The position numbers and the translations under genes are program-made. This document shows, piece by piece, positions 34,341-43,897 of a stretch of 64,000 nt of DNA. The stretch comes from a bacterium. GTDB lineage: Bacteria; Electryoneota; RPQS01. The number at the start of each line of letters is the position of its first letter. Positions within the stretch are counted from its first letter, which is position 1. A model generated the notes under the pieces. The model was not told where the DNA came from. It worked only from the letters and a program-made list of their open reading frames with translations, and did not search any database. The stretch lies in contig JADJEH010000002.1 of the NCBI GenBank assembly GCA_016702305.1, positions 743,451 through 807,450 on the forward strand, given 5' to 3'.

Positions 34341-37076
34341 ATGCACGTGAAAAACCTAAATATATTCAGTTGGATAGCGCTCGCCGTTCTCGCCACTGTG
34401 GCGTCTGATGCGACGGCCGGACTCTATTCGATTAAGCCTCGCCCGCAGCAGATGGGTACTGTTGCCGTATCGCCACTGCTGGTGGACGGCGCCCTGTACC
34501 TGGTCATGCCCGACAATCCGACTCCGTCCGAGGCCAATGTGCGGGATGAGTTCGTCGCGCAGCTTACCATGGTCATGGGTTTGCCACCGGTGGTCGTGGC
34601 AGCATCGAATTGGAGCGGGGAAGAGGTCTCCTTGTGGATTGGCACCGCGGACCGCTTTCAACGTCTCACAGATTCGCTGTCCGCGTCACAATTGCCGGGG
34701 CTGGGTGTGCTCACTCATCAGGAAGAGTACCAGCTTCTTGTGGGCAGCAACGTCATCTACTTGGCAGGCTTTGACCAGCTTGGACTGCAATGGGGCTTGC
34801 TGAGCCTGTTGGAGTTGATCGCCGAGGTGAACGGCGTCTTCACGTTCGAGCGCGTCTACATACGCGATTGGCCGGATTTTCCTAAGCGTATTTGCACAAT
34901 CAACTCGTCCGTCCGAATTCAAGATCAATACGACTACGCGGACTCGCTGGCCGATATGGCCTACGCGTACAAGATGGACGAAATCGAGTGGAATGACCCC
35001 GACGGCGGCAATCCTGTCCGCAGCAATTTCGCGATGACGGCGTCGTTAGCACTACGAGCGAAGTTCATTCGCCGGGCGCAGTTCCTGACCATGGGCGTGG
35101 ATCGCACGGCGCTACGTGTGCAGGACTTGAGCTGGCAGGAGGGCGTGCCCATATTGAATGAGGCGATGACCGTTGGCAGCAGCGGTTTCACGACGAACGC
35201 CTATAACTCCAGCGTCCCGAACGGTGGATTCGAGACCTGGGCGGCCAACGTTCCGACGGGGTGGGCCATGCATCCGCCAGAAAGCTATTCCACGATTTCA
35301 CGTGACAACGTCAACCGCCATTCCGGTGTCGCCTCCGTGAAGTGGGCAAATCTGGACGCCGGTTATGATTGGGATCGCACGATTCACAACCGCATGTTCT
35401 TTGGTGACCACCGGCTGTTCAAGTTGAAGTTCTGGGTCAAAACGCAGAACTTTACCGGCAGGCTGCGCTTCCTCGTGCTTGGCGACGAGCCGGTGAACAA
35501 CCATTTTGAGAATCAACGTATTTCGCTGACCGGCACCGCGAGTTGGACTCTGATCGAACGTGAGTTTTCGACATTCAATCTCGATACAGCGTCCCTCTGG
35601 CTCGGGCCGGATGTGGGCTGCTCCGGGAATCTTTGGATAGACGACGTATCCATCGAGCCGCGTGGACTGGTCAACATGGTGCGCCGTGCCGACACGCCGT
35701 TGCAGGTGTACAAGCAGCCCGGCAACGTGCTGATGAATGAAGGTCTGGACTACACCGTGACGGATCAGGTTAGCCCTCCGTATCCGGGCTACATCCGGAC
35801 GCCGCTGCTGCAGCGTGTGAGTGGTGGTCAGCTTCCAGTGGGAAGCGCGGTGACGGTGAACTACTATACGGCCATCATCTATCAGACGGGCCGCGAGACC
35901 GTCTGCTTCAGCCTGCTCGAGCCGATTGAGTATTACCAATCACAGATTCGCAATCTCGATTCAGCGCTTGCGCCTGACGGCTTTAAGATTCACATCAACG
36001 AAGTCAGTCTGGCGAACTATGATCCGTTATGCAACAGCCGCGGCATGAGTCCCGGGCAGTTGTGCGGCTGGCACTGCGATCAGCTCTACGACGTGATTCA
36101 ATCTCGGCGGCCCGGGGCACCGGTGCGCATTTACGGCGACGCCTTCGACATCTGGGTGGACGACAATCGCTGTCATCCTATTACAACTTCACCCTGGACA
36201 GTCGGCTCACTCCAGCAGCTCGCGCCGCAAATGGAGATGATGGCGATGAGCGACTATAGTCGCAACCTTGATTCGACCTTCGCATTCTTCAACGCCAATG
36301 GTCACAATGCCGTGATGGCCTATTACGGCAGCGCAAATTTCGCTGATGCGATTGAGGGCGCGATTGCCGCACGTCACTCGCCAAATTGTCAGGGCTTCCA
36401 ATTCTACGACTGGGACATCACGGTCTTCGACAAACTGCTCGACTTCTCAGCACTCGGCTGGAACTTTGGCCCCTTCTTTGTCCATGACCCGTTGAATTTC
36501 ACGGCCCGGCCCGATAGCATGCGTCTGCAAGTCGAGTGTTGGGCAGATTCGTTCCGCATTAGCCAGGCGACCTCGATCACCGCGCGTTCCCTGTCGTACC
36601 GCTATCTCCCGGGGGGCGCGTGGACGACGATCACGCCCGCAGCGATTGGTTTGAACCGCTACCGCTCCGCGTTGGCGATCCCGGCGAACGCCACCAGCAT
36701 TGAGTACTACTTCAGCGCCACCGACCACCGCGGTCAGGTCGGTAAGCTGCCGCCCGATGCCCCGGCTCGCGTCTTCAGCGTCGCCCTGCCTCCGGCAGCG
36801 GGCAATGATGGTGTTTCGCCCGGTCAATATGACGGCGCCATTGTGCCTCGCGTGGACGGACAGGTGATTGAATGGGACCGCCTAAAAGGTGCGCAGGGCT
36901 ACGAGGTTCACTGGAGCCCGACGGGTGATCTGGCCCGGCGCCGCCAGACAATAGTTGGAACTGTGCCCGGCGACCAGTGCCAATTCGTCTTCGACCCTCG
37001 GTTGTACCAGACCATGGATCCATGTTATTTGCTTGTATATCCAATATTTAATCCGGGAAAACCCGCTCGCAAATAG
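34341..37076 (+). CDS. Secreted glycoside-hydrolase-like protein with internal carbohydrate-binding module
   Basis: 911 aa with a signal peptide (MHVKNLNIFSWIALAVLATVA). Residues ~25-170 resemble the GH20b/GH84-type N-terminal domain, ending with the junction motif VYIRDWPDFPKR that leads into TIM barrels of those families. The barrel appears interrupted at ~285-440 by a CBM4/9-like jelly roll (NGGFETWAANVPTGWA ... LWIDDVSIEP). It then continues (IHINEVSLANYDP, VRIYGDAFDIWVDD). A C-terminal Fn3-like domain follows. I cannot assign catalytic residues. It has no T9SS sorting tail. It may act on an environmental polysaccharide; a sugar-binding, non-catalytic role is possible. Confidence 0.65.
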   Translation: MHVKNLNIFSWIALAVLATVASDATAGLYSIKPRPQQMGTVAVSPLLVDGALYLVMPDNPTPSEANVRDEFVAQLTMVMGLPPVVVAASNWSGEEVSLWIGTADRFQRLTDSLSASQLPGLGVLTHQEEYQLLVGSNVIYLAGFDQLGLQWGLLSLLELIAEVNGVFTFERVYIRDWPDFPKRICTINSSVRIQDQYDYADSLADMAYAYKMDEIEWNDPDGGNPVRSNFAMTASLALRAKFIRRAQFLTMGVDRTALRVQDLSWQEGVPILNEAMTVGSSGFTTNAYNSSVPNGGFETWAANVPTGWAMHPPESYSTISRDNVNRHSGVASVKWANLDAGYDWDRTIHNRMFFGDHRLFKLKFWVKTQNFTGRLRFLVLGDEPVNNHFENQRISLTGTASWTLIEREFSTFNLDTASLWLGPDVGCSGNLWIDDVSIEPRGLVNMVRRADTPLQVYKQPGNVLMNEGLDYTVTDQVSPPYPGYIRTPLLQRVSGGQLPVGSAVTVNYYTAIIYQTGRETVCFSLLEPIEYYQSQIRNLDSALAPDGFKIHINEVSLANYDPLCNSRGMSPGQLCGWHCDQLYDVIQSRRPGAPVRIYGDAFDIWVDDNRCHPITTSPWTVGSLQQLAPQMEMMAMSDYSRNLDSTFAFFNANGHNAVMAYYGSANFADAIEGAIAARHSPNCQGFQFYDWDITVFDKLLDFSALGWNFGPFFVHDPLNFTARPDSMRLQVECWADSFRISQATSITARSLSYRYLPGGAWTTITPAAIGLNRYRSALAIPANATSIEYYFSATDHRGQVGKLPPDAPARVFSVALPPAAGNDGVSPGQYDGAIVPRVDGQVIEWDRLKGAQGYEVHWSPTGDLARRRQTIVGTVPGDQCQFVFDPRLYQTMDPCYLLVYPIFNPGKPARK

Positions 37077-37147
37077 ACATTAAGCCGCACCCTCTCCGCC
37101 ACTCCTTCCCTCCCGAGGTCGCAAGACCATCGACTTGTCGTCTCGGC

Positions 37148-37176
37148 TTGCATCATCGCTTCCAAGACGCTATCTT
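37148..37176 (+). promoter_or_regulatory. Promoter of the GT39-like gene run
   Basis: TTGCAT (37148-37153), 17 nt, TATCTT (37171-37176). Exact match to the local promoter pattern, ~50 nt before ATG 37229. Confidence 0.65.
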
Positions 37177-37228
37177 TAAGATTCAAAGAAAACTCGATTT
37201 AGACACGAAACTCGGGCAAACGAGCCGC

Positions 37229-38893
37229 ATGACGACCGGCCGACTCGGCACATTTCTCGGCAGCTTGCGGGGCCAAATCCTCTTGTTCCTGTGCGGCATC
37301 GCGCTGGTCGCACCGTGGGGCAATTTTCCGCTCAACGACGATTGGAGCTATGCCCGTGTCGTGGACGGTCTGGTCAATCGCGGCGTCATAGACGTTGCGC
37401 AGGGTTGGGCCTCGATGACTCTCATGAGCGTTGTGGCCTGGGGCACAGTTTTCACGAGAGCCTTCGGCTTTTCTCACGTCGTGCTGCGCCTTTCGACCGT
37501 CATGGCCGCGCTCATTTCCATCTGGCTCATGTCGCGGCTATTGACGCAGCGTGGCGGAACGCGCGACGAGGTGAATACGGCGACGGCGCTCATGCTCGCC
37601 AATCCGGTGTTCTTCTGCCTGAGTCTGACGTTCATGACCGATGTGCCCTTTCTCATGTTCGCGCTGCTTGCGACGCTGCTCTGTGTGAACGCGCTGGTGT
37701 CGGATCGGGCGGCGGATTATGTGCTGTTCCTTGTCGCGCTGCTGGTTGCCATGATGGCGCGGCAGTTTGCCGTCTTGATCGCGGCAGCATTCGGCGCGGC
37801 TTACATCTTCACGCGCAGCTTCACGGTGCGAAATCTGCTCCGGGCCGGTCTGCCCTTTCTACTCTGCGTGGCGCTCTATGCCCTGCATCAACAGGTGCTT
37901 TTTCCGGTCTTTGGATTCCCCAATCTGCGCAGCGTCTATGTGGATCAAGCCGCCGGTCGCTTTTCCGACCCGATACATCTGATTGTCCTGTACTTTGCCC
38001 GCAGTGCCGTCGGCCTTCTGCTAACGTTGGGGCTGTACCTCTCTCCGTTTTTGATCCTGCGGGTGCGATCGTTTCGTGACGTCGTAGGTTTTACGCGAAC
38101 GGGTCAGGCAATAACCTTGGCATGGATGGGACTCGTTGTCGCAGTGCTTGTCCAAGGACAGCGCCTGATGCCGCTTGTGCGCAACGTCGTCTATGATTTC
38201 GGAGTAGGACCGCCGCGCCTGATGGACGTTCTGCCGGGTGGAACACAAGTGTACGCGGATGCTCCGGCGCTGATGTGGGTGGTCGTCACCCTGTTTTCCT
38301 GCGTGGCAAGCTGTGTTTTGCTGCATCAGATCATCGGCGCGGTCGTCACGGTCTATCGCAACTGGCGGCAGCGTGCGGACGCCGCGCCGATTCAGTTATT
38401 CGCCCTGTTCTACTGCGCCGCCTATCTGGTCGTGATTGTCGTCGTGAGCTTCTTCGACCGTTTCTTAATCGCGCTGATGCCGATCCTTCTGCTGCTGCTG
38501 ATCTCGACCGGCGCTCCGTCGGTTCAATCAAGTCGTTGGCAAATCGGCGGCGCAGTCGCCCTTGCGGTCGTGCTCTTCGTGTTCTCGGTGGCGGGCACAC
38601 ACGATTACCACGCCTGGAACCGGGCGCGCTGGACGGCGCTCGACCGCCTGAGCGAGAGTATGCAGATTTCACCGATGCAAATTGACGGTGGCATCGAATT
38701 CAATGGTACGCATACCTATGCCACTGACTATCAGCGCAGCCCGGACAAGAGTTGGTGGTGGGTTATAGACGACCGCTACGCTGTGACCTTCGGACCGGTT
38801 GACGGCTACGACGTCATCGGCGAAGAGCCGTTTCGGACGTGGCTGCCTTGGTGCAATAGCAGTTCAATCAAAATGGTTGCAAAGAGAAATTAA
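37229..38893 (+). CDS. Integral-membrane glycosyltransferase, GT39/ArnT-like
   Basis: 554 aa with roughly 11-12 hydrophobic segments. The first periplasmic loop carries NFPLNDDWSYA, the acidic motif near TM1 that is typical of GT-C enzymes (ArnT, PMT). These move a sugar from a polyprenyl-phosphate donor to lipid or protein outside the inner membrane. The C-terminal ~90 residues are soluble and short. The acceptor is unknown; nearby envelope genes suggest a glycolipid. It is followed 5 nt later by a methyltransferase gene. Confidence 0.78.
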   Translation: MTTGRLGTFLGSLRGQILLFLCGIALVAPWGNFPLNDDWSYARVVDGLVNRGVIDVAQGWASMTLMSVVAWGTVFTRAFGFSHVVLRLSTVMAALISIWLMSRLLTQRGGTRDEVNTATALMLANPVFFCLSLTFMTDVPFLMFALLATLLCVNALVSDRAADYVLFLVALLVAMMARQFAVLIAAAFGAAYIFTRSFTVRNLLRAGLPFLLCVALYALHQQVLFPVFGFPNLRSVYVDQAAGRFSDPIHLIVLYFARSAVGLLLTLGLYLSPFLILRVRSFRDVVGFTRTGQAITLAWMGLVVAVLVQGQRLMPLVRNVVYDFGVGPPRLMDVLPGGTQVYADAPALMWVVVTLFSCVASCVLLHQIIGAVVTVYRNWRQRADAAPIQLFALFYCAAYLVVIVVVSFFDRFLIALMPILLLLLISTGAPSVQSSRWQIGGAVALAVVLFVFSVAGTHDYHAWNRARWTALDRLSESMQISPMQIDGGIEFNGTHTYATDYQRSPDKSWWWVIDDRYAVTFGPVDGYDVIGEEPFRTWLPWCNSSSIKMVAKRN

Positions 38894-38898
38894 GCAAG

Positions 38899-39690
38899 AT
38901 GAGTAAAAAGCAATACAAACGCGTCGTCAAGACCTGGGACGACTTCTGGGCCGAGTTCTGGCGCATCCGTCTCGTCGGCAGTGACGAAGCCTCTGATTTG
39001 AAGAGTCAGCAGGTTGTCGAATTCTGCTGGAAAGTTCTGGGCATCAAGCGCGGCCAGCGCGTGCTCGATCTCGGCTGCGGCGGCGGCTATCAGGCGCGGT
39101 ATCTCGCCGAACGCGGCGCCAAAGTGCATGGTATTGACATCACGCCTGTTTTGATTCGTCATGCGGCGAAGCACATGAAGAAGCATGACCAGCCCGGAAC
39201 GTTTGAAGTCGGCGATATGCGGACATTCTCCGTAACGGAACCATTTGATCACGTCGTTGTGCTTGGTATGAGTTTCGGTTTCGGCACGGACGCCGAAAAC
39301 GCCGAAACGCTGCGTCGCATCTACGCCGCCCTCAAGCCCGGCGGCAAGCTGCTGTTGACCGGCCAGCACCCCTATGCGCTGTCCAACCACCTCGGACCCG
39401 AATGGCTCGAATGCGATGAAGGTTTGCTCCTTCACCGTGCGGAGTTTGATCCCGAGACCAGCCGTCTCGGCGGATCATGGGAACTCGCGACTCCGGAAGG
39501 CGAGATTATCATGGAAGGCGAGAATCCCGAGAAGGACGGCGTGCGGTGCTACACGGTGCCTGAATTGAACACCCTCCTGACGACAACGGGTTTCAAAGAG
39601 ATCGAATCCTACGGTGCATGGTATTTGCCGCCGCAGCCGATGCATTGGTTCTCTATGGAACTGATCATGTCGGCCCGCAAACCGAAATAA
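38899..39690 (+). CDS. Class I SAM-dependent methyltransferase
   Basis: 263 aa. Rossmann-fold methyltransferase with motif I VLDLGCGGGYQARYLAE at ~55-71, the acidic HGIDITP after beta-2, GDMRTF at motif II and a LKPGGKLLLTG motif at ~138. It resembles small-molecule methyltransferases of the UbiE/Coq5 type, but I cannot name the substrate. It lies between the GT39-like gene (5 nt) and dusB (22 nt), probably on one transcript. Confidence 0.85.
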   Translation: MSKKQYKRVVKTWDDFWAEFWRIRLVGSDEASDLKSQQVVEFCWKVLGIKRGQRVLDLGCGGGYQARYLAERGAKVHGIDITPVLIRHAAKHMKKHDQPGTFEVGDMRTFSVTEPFDHVVVLGMSFGFGTDAENAETLRRIYAALKPGGKLLLTGQHPYALSNHLGPEWLECDEGLLLHRAEFDPETSRLGGSWELATPEGEIIMEGENPEKDGVRCYTVPELNTLLTTTGFKEIESYGAWYLPPQPMHWFSMELIMSARKPK

Positions 39691-39712
39691 CGGTCGCCGA
39701 CTCACTGTTACC

Positions 39713-40765
39713 ATGGCGCACGCCACCACACGTTCTCTGATCACCCGGCTCGGACCGCTCACGCTCGAGCGGCCCGTGTTGCTTGCGCCGTTGGCCGGGT
39801 GGACCGACACAGCGATGCGCCGCATTTCGCGGCGCTACGGTGCGGGCATGGTGTTCTCGGAAATGCTCTCTGGCGAAGGCGTGCGCCGCAAGAATGAAAA
39901 AACCCGCAAGATGGCGGGTTTTCACGCTGAGGAGCGTCCGTATTTCATTCAGTATTTCGCGACCTCGCCCGAACAAGCGGCCGATGCCGCGTCGCGCTTG
40001 CGTGATTTGAATCCTGACGGCTTGGATCTGAACTTCGGCTGTCCCGTTAAGAAGATCATCTTGAATCAAGGCGGCGCCGCCCTGTTGAAAGATGTCGGAT
40101 TGTTGGCGCGCATCGTGGAAGCTGCTGTCAAAGCTGTGGACATTCCCGTGTCCGTGAAAGTGCGTTCAGGCTGGGATCGTCGCTCGCTAAACGCCGTCGA
40201 AGTGGCGCGCGCCGTGGAACAGGCCGGCGCCGCCTGGGTAACCGTTCATGCGCGCACGCGCAATGATTTTTTCGAAGGCCGTGCGCACTGGGAATGGATC
40301 GGCGAAGTGAAGCAAAGCGTGAAGATACCCGTGGTCGGCAACGGTGATGTGCGCACGGCTCAGGACGTCGTCACATTGCTGGAGCAAACGGGCTGCGACG
40401 CCGTAATGATTGGCCGCAGCGCCATGGGCTATCCCTTCATCTTTCGCGAAATTGATCATCTGCTGCTCCATGGAGAGAACTGCCCGGCGCCGACTCCGGG
40501 CGAGCGTTTGGCCGCCGCCGAGCAGCATCTACTGTGGCTTGTCGAGTTCTTCGGAGACGAACGGCGCGGAGTGCTCGAGTTTCGCAAACATTTGCTCGCG
40601 TACGTGAAAGGCTTGCACGGTTGCGCGCGCTTCAAAACCAATGCGATGCAGCTGCATGACCTGAATACCGTACTGTCTGAAATGCGCGCCTATCTCGGAT
40701 CATTGCCTGATGTTCCCGTCGCGCGTCCGGCTTCGGCGCTCGACGATGCTCCCGTGTGGAGTTAA
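39713..40765 (+). CDS. dusB: tRNA-dihydrouridine synthase (DusB type)
   Basis: 350 aa. FMN enzyme reducing uridines in tRNA D loops. The N-terminal LAPLAGWTDTAMRRISRRYG is present. The catalytic Cys is in NFGCPVKKI, followed by GAALLKD. VKVRSGWD, VHARTRNDFFEGRAHWEWIGEVK and VVGNGDVRTAQD are flavin/substrate motifs. The C-terminal helical tRNA-recognition domain is present. The 3' end overlaps the convergent arsC gene by 4 nt. Confidence 0.94.
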   Translation: MAHATTRSLITRLGPLTLERPVLLAPLAGWTDTAMRRISRRYGAGMVFSEMLSGEGVRRKNEKTRKMAGFHAEERPYFIQYFATSPEQAADAASRLRDLNPDGLDLNFGCPVKKIILNQGGAALLKDVGLLARIVEAAVKAVDIPVSVKVRSGWDRRSLNAVEVARAVEQAGAAWVTVHARTRNDFFEGRAHWEWIGEVKQSVKIPVVGNGDVRTAQDVVTLLEQTGCDAVMIGRSAMGYPFIFREIDHLLLHGENCPAPTPGERLAAAEQHLLWLVEFFGDERRGVLEFRKHLLAYVKGLHGCARFKTNAMQLHDLNTVLSEMRAYLGSLPDVPVARPASALDDAPVWS

Positions 40766-41190
40766 TCAACCAGGCCGAGTTGATCGCGCACGATGACGAC
40801 AAGTTCCGCCCGCATCTGATCACGGAGCGCGGCGAATATCTCGACTGGATCGTCGCCGGGCCGCATATGAAACGGATCTGGATAGGGTTGATGCCACGTA
40901 CTGCGCGCTCCGGGCAGTACGGGACAGTTCTCACGCGCGCTGTCGCAGACCGTGATCACGAGATCAATGTCCTGATCAATAAATTCGCGCACGCTCTTGG
41001 AACGGTGCTTCGAAATATCAATGCCAATTTCCGCCAGTGTCTGGATGCTGTTGGGGTGAACGTAGCTCGGATGGGTTCCGGCGGAAAAAACGTCAATGAG
41101 ATGACCGAGGTCGTGGCGGAGTAGGCCTTCCGCCATTTGGCTGCGCATCGAATTGCCGGTGCACAGAATGAGGACTTTGGGTTTGGACAT
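40762..41190 (-). CDS. arsC: Thioredoxin-coupled arsenate reductase (LMW-PTP fold)
   Basis: 142 aa. The phosphatase-like loop is C10-TGNSM-R16. The relay cysteines C82 and C89 (VCDSARENC) fall at the same numbers as in the S. aureus pI258 ArsC, and the general acid Asp is in YPDPF. The non-catalytic second Cys of the usual CTGNSCRS loop is Met15 here. It reduces arsenate to arsenite using thioredoxin. No arsR, arsB or acr3 is nearby. It follows the 5'-nucleotidase gene by 5 nt, so phosphate/arsenate handling may be the link. Confidence 0.88.
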   Translation of the reverse strand: MSKPKVLILCTGNSMRSQMAEGLLRHDLGHLIDVFSAGTHPSYVHPNSIQTLAEIGIDISKHRSKSVREFIDQDIDLVITVCDSARENCPVLPGARSTWHQPYPDPFHMRPGDDPVEIFAALRDQMRAELVVIVRDQLGLVD

Positions 41191-41195
41191 GCTGG

Positions 41196-42680
41196 TTACC
41201 GCTGGATGAGTCGTGGTTCAATTGCGGGCGTTACGGGCGCGGTGGACTTCAATAGTTCGGCAATAACAAAGTCGCTGAACACCACGCCGGTCGGTTGAAG
41301 ATTTCGCGGCGCGAAGCCCAGATACTTGTCGGCCTGTGAGATGAGAACATAGTCAATCGAGATACCGCGATAAACGCGTTCCGCCTCAAGACGTGTGCCA
41401 GCCACCAATGGAACGATGTCGCGAGCTGTTCCCTGGTCGTTGACGTAGGATATCTCGATTCCCGACATTTGCAGCGTTTCCTGTTTGCCGCTCATCTGGG
41501 CGGCGGCCTGGCGCTCGGCGAAAATCTGCAGTTCGGCGCCTGTCGCGTCAAATGCCGTGACTGAGTTGACAAACGGCAGAAGTTCGACGATGTCCAACTT
41601 GCGAACGGGCCCCGCGGGTATGTCTTTGCGGATGCCGCCGCTGTTGACAATCGCAAAGTCGGCGCTGTAAGCCGTGCGTAACAGATCGCACAACAGATTG
41701 CCGATCGCACTCGTGCCATTGTAACTGCGGGTCCAGTCTGTCGCCGCAACGGCGATGGTGTCGCCATATTTACGGGCAATCTGCTCCTCAAATTGGCGGC
41801 AATAGTTGGCCACGGCAGAATCAGGTTGAAAGCGTTCCGTTAGTAGTTCGACCAGCTCACCGTGATGTCCGCGCACGCGGTCGCCTTGGATCTCGAGCCG
41901 CAGTACGCCGAGGTTCTTCAGATACGACCCTGCCTGTGCAATAATGACGTCGTTTTCAATGATCGGTTCGGTGAGTCGCGTGTGGCTGTGTCCACCCACA
42001 ATCACGTCGCAGCCGGAAATCGAGTGGGCAAGCTCTTTGTCTTTTTCCAGACCGTTATGCGTCAGCAGAATGATCAGATCGGTCTGCGGGTCAAGCTCAT
42101 CAATCAACAGCTGCGCGGCGTCCGCGATATCCTGCACCGTAAACGGCTGCACCGCCTGTTGCGCAACGACTCCGGCCAGATCGGTGAGAATCAGCCCGAT
42201 GACTCCGATGCGGAGTTTGCCGCGTTCCAGAATTCGATAGGCCGGACGCAGCGCTTCCCCGGTTGCGGTCCAGCGCACGTTGCCGCACACCCACGGGACT
42301 CCGCTCGCGTCGAGGAATTCCCGTAGATGCTCGGCGCCAAGATCAAATTCGTGATTACCCACGCTGATCACGTCGCAACCGCACCGTTCGATCATCTCGA
42401 GCAGTGCTCCGCCTTCAGTGCCATTCTCGACGATGTCGCAAATCGGGTTTCCCGTCATCAAGTCGCCTGCATCGATGTAGATCGTCCGCGAATCCGCCGC
42501 CCGCACACTGTCAAGTGCACCGGACAGCGGCGCGAACCCGCCGACCCAAGCACTATCCGGGCGCCAAGCCGCCCGCTCCGGGGCGAATTTTCCGTGAATG
42601 TCGTTTGTGTGCAGCACGGTCAGCGAATAGCGCGGCGCGGCGCACCCCGCGATAAGCGCCAGAAGCAGGATTACCCGCAT
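41196..42680 (-). CDS. UshA-like 5'-nucleotidase lipoprotein
   Basis: 494 aa from ATG 42680; the frame runs open to 43130, but that stretch is antisense to the GT4 gene. The signal peptide ends LIAGC, so it is a lipoprotein. The metallophosphoesterase domain has HTNDIHG, DAGD, GNHEFD, a LTHNG His and GGHSHT. The C-terminal substrate domain (5_nucleotid_C) has NLLCDLLR and FAIVNSGGIRKD, where the substrate base stacks. It removes phosphate from periplasmic or extracellular nucleotides. It is cotranscribed with arsC. Confidence 0.92.
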   Translation of the reverse strand: MRVILLLALIAGCAAPRYSLTVLHTNDIHGKFAPERAAWRPDSAWVGGFAPLSGALDSVRAADSRTIYIDAGDLMTGNPICDIVENGTEGGALLEMIERCGCDVISVGNHEFDLGAEHLREFLDASGVPWVCGNVRWTATGEALRPAYRILERGKLRIGVIGLILTDLAGVVAQQAVQPFTVQDIADAAQLLIDELDPQTDLIILLTHNGLEKDKELAHSISGCDVIVGGHSHTRLTEPIIENDVIIAQAGSYLKNLGVLRLEIQGDRVRGHHGELVELLTERFQPDSAVANYCRQFEEQIARKYGDTIAVAATDWTRSYNGTSAIGNLLCDLLRTAYSADFAIVNSGGIRKDIPAGPVRKLDIVELLPFVNSVTAFDATGAELQIFAERQAAAQMSGKQETLQMSGIEISYVNDQGTARDIVPLVAGTRLEAERVYRGISIDYVLISQADKYLGFAPRNLQPTGVVFSDFVIAELLKSTAPVTPAIEPRLIQR

Positions 42681-42705
42681 TCTCACTCTCCCTATTGTTT
42701 CAACG

Positions 42706-42734
42706 AATTTACGCAGCGTTTGTTTGAGTATCAA
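42706..42734 (-). promoter_or_regulatory. Promoter of the 5'-nucleotidase/arsC pair
   Basis: Minus strand: TTGATA (42734-42729), 17 nt, TAAATT (42711-42706). Exact match to TTGNNN-N17-TANNTT, 25 nt before ATG 42680. A good GGGAGAG ribosome site lies between. Confidence 0.65.
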
Positions 42735-42775
42735 GAGCTGACCAGCACGCGCCAAAATCAACTGCCCTGCCGCAC

Positions 42776-43897
42776 ATGCGCATTCTCCTGACCTGCCACG
42801 TGCGTTTTGCCAGTGCTCTGGCGTGGTATGCTTATCATCTGGCCCGCGGCCTGCGCTCGGCGGGTCACGACGTGTACCTTTCATCACAGCGCGGCTCGCC
42901 GTTAGCAGAGTGGGCCCGTACCGCTGGTATTCCCGGGACCGATCAGTTCGATTACCACAGCGCAAATCCGCTGCACTTGGCGCAAGCTGTGCGTCAGCTA
43001 CGCCGGGTTGTGCGCGAATACGAACCCGATGTGCTGAATGCGCATTGTCCGCCGGGTCACGCGCTTCTGGCATGGGTGAACAGCGGCCGTCGGCCCTTGA
43101 TTCGCACGGCTGCCGAGCCACGGTCACCACGAAACAACGCGGTGAACCGTTTCATCCACGAGCGCCGCACAGACGGTCTCATCTACTCAACGGCAACGTC
43201 TGCGGTCCGCTATGCGCAGGTATTTTCTTTGACCAGAGTCGCGCAACAGGTCATATATCCCGGTCTCGACCTATCGCTCTTCCCGGAAACTGCATTCGCC
43301 AATTGGCGCCAACGTCTGTCCGTTCCCGATGACGCATTGTTTGCTGCGGTCGTGGCCCGCATGAGTCCGGAGAAGGGACAGGAGAAACTGATTGAGGCAC
43401 TGGCCCTGCTCGAACCGGGTGTTCGCTCGCGCATCGTCGTTCTGCTGACCGGCGATGACAACCGCCAACGTACATGGCGTGATTTAGAGCTGCTGGCGCA
43501 ACAGAAAGGCGTCGCTTCAAGTTTGCGTTTCGCGTCCCGGCTCGATGACGTGCGCCCATTGCTTTCGGAAATTGACCTCGGCGTCATTACGTCACTTCGC
43601 AGTGAAGCCGTTTGCCGCATTGCGCTTGAGTATATGGCCTATGGCAAACCCGTCATCACCAGTGACGTCAACATTCTGCCGGAAGTTGTGCGGCATGACG
43701 ACACGGGTTGGGTCTTTCCCAGTCAGGAACCTGCGCGTCTCGCCTGGCTATTGGAACGCGCCACCACGGAGCGCGCTGCGTTGCGTGACATGGGCGAGCG
43801 GGGGCGGGCCCGGCTGGAAAGCGAATTCACGCTTGCCGGCATGACAGAACGTACCATCGCGTATTATCAACAGGTGCTTGCCCGCCATGGCCGGTAA
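42776..43897 (+). CDS. Glycosyltransferase family 4
   Basis: 373 aa, GT-B fold. The N-terminal domain ends with an AEPRSP loop. The C-terminal nucleotide-sugar domain has VARMSPEKGQEKLIEAL and the EAVCRIALEYMAYGKPVITS signature (E-x7-E of retaining GT4 enzymes). It is the first of five glycosyltransferase genes that overlap one another (42776-47476), most likely building LPS core or O-antigen. I found no convincing promoter in the short divergent gap before it. Confidence 0.88.
   Translation: MRILLTCHVRFASALAWYAYHLARGLRSAGHDVYLSSQRGSPLAEWARTAGIPGTDQFDYHSANPLHLAQAVRQLRRVVREYEPDVLNAHCPPGHALLAWVNSGRRPLIRTAAEPRSPRNNAVNRFIHERRTDGLIYSTATSAVRYAQVFSLTRVAQQVIYPGLDLSLFPETAFANWRQRLSVPDDALFAAVVARMSPEKGQEKLIEALALLEPGVRSRIVVLLTGDDNRQRTWRDLELLAQQKGVASSLRFASRLDDVRPLLSEIDLGVITSLRSEAVCRIALEYMAYGKPVITSDVNILPEVVRHDDTGWVFPSQEPARLAWLLERATTERAALRDMGERGRARLESEFTLAGMTERTIAYYQQVLARHGR

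Noticed and set aside
42681..42775. A plus-strand promoter for the glycosyltransferase run
   Set aside because: No TTGNNN-N17-TANNTT or close variant is present on this strand; TTGTTT and TATCAA are mis-spaced.
41196..43130. A 644-codon open minus-strand frame starting at 43130
   Set aside because: The lipoprotein signal and nucleotidase domain begin at ATG 42680. The extra upstream codons are antisense to the GT4 gene and have no protein character.
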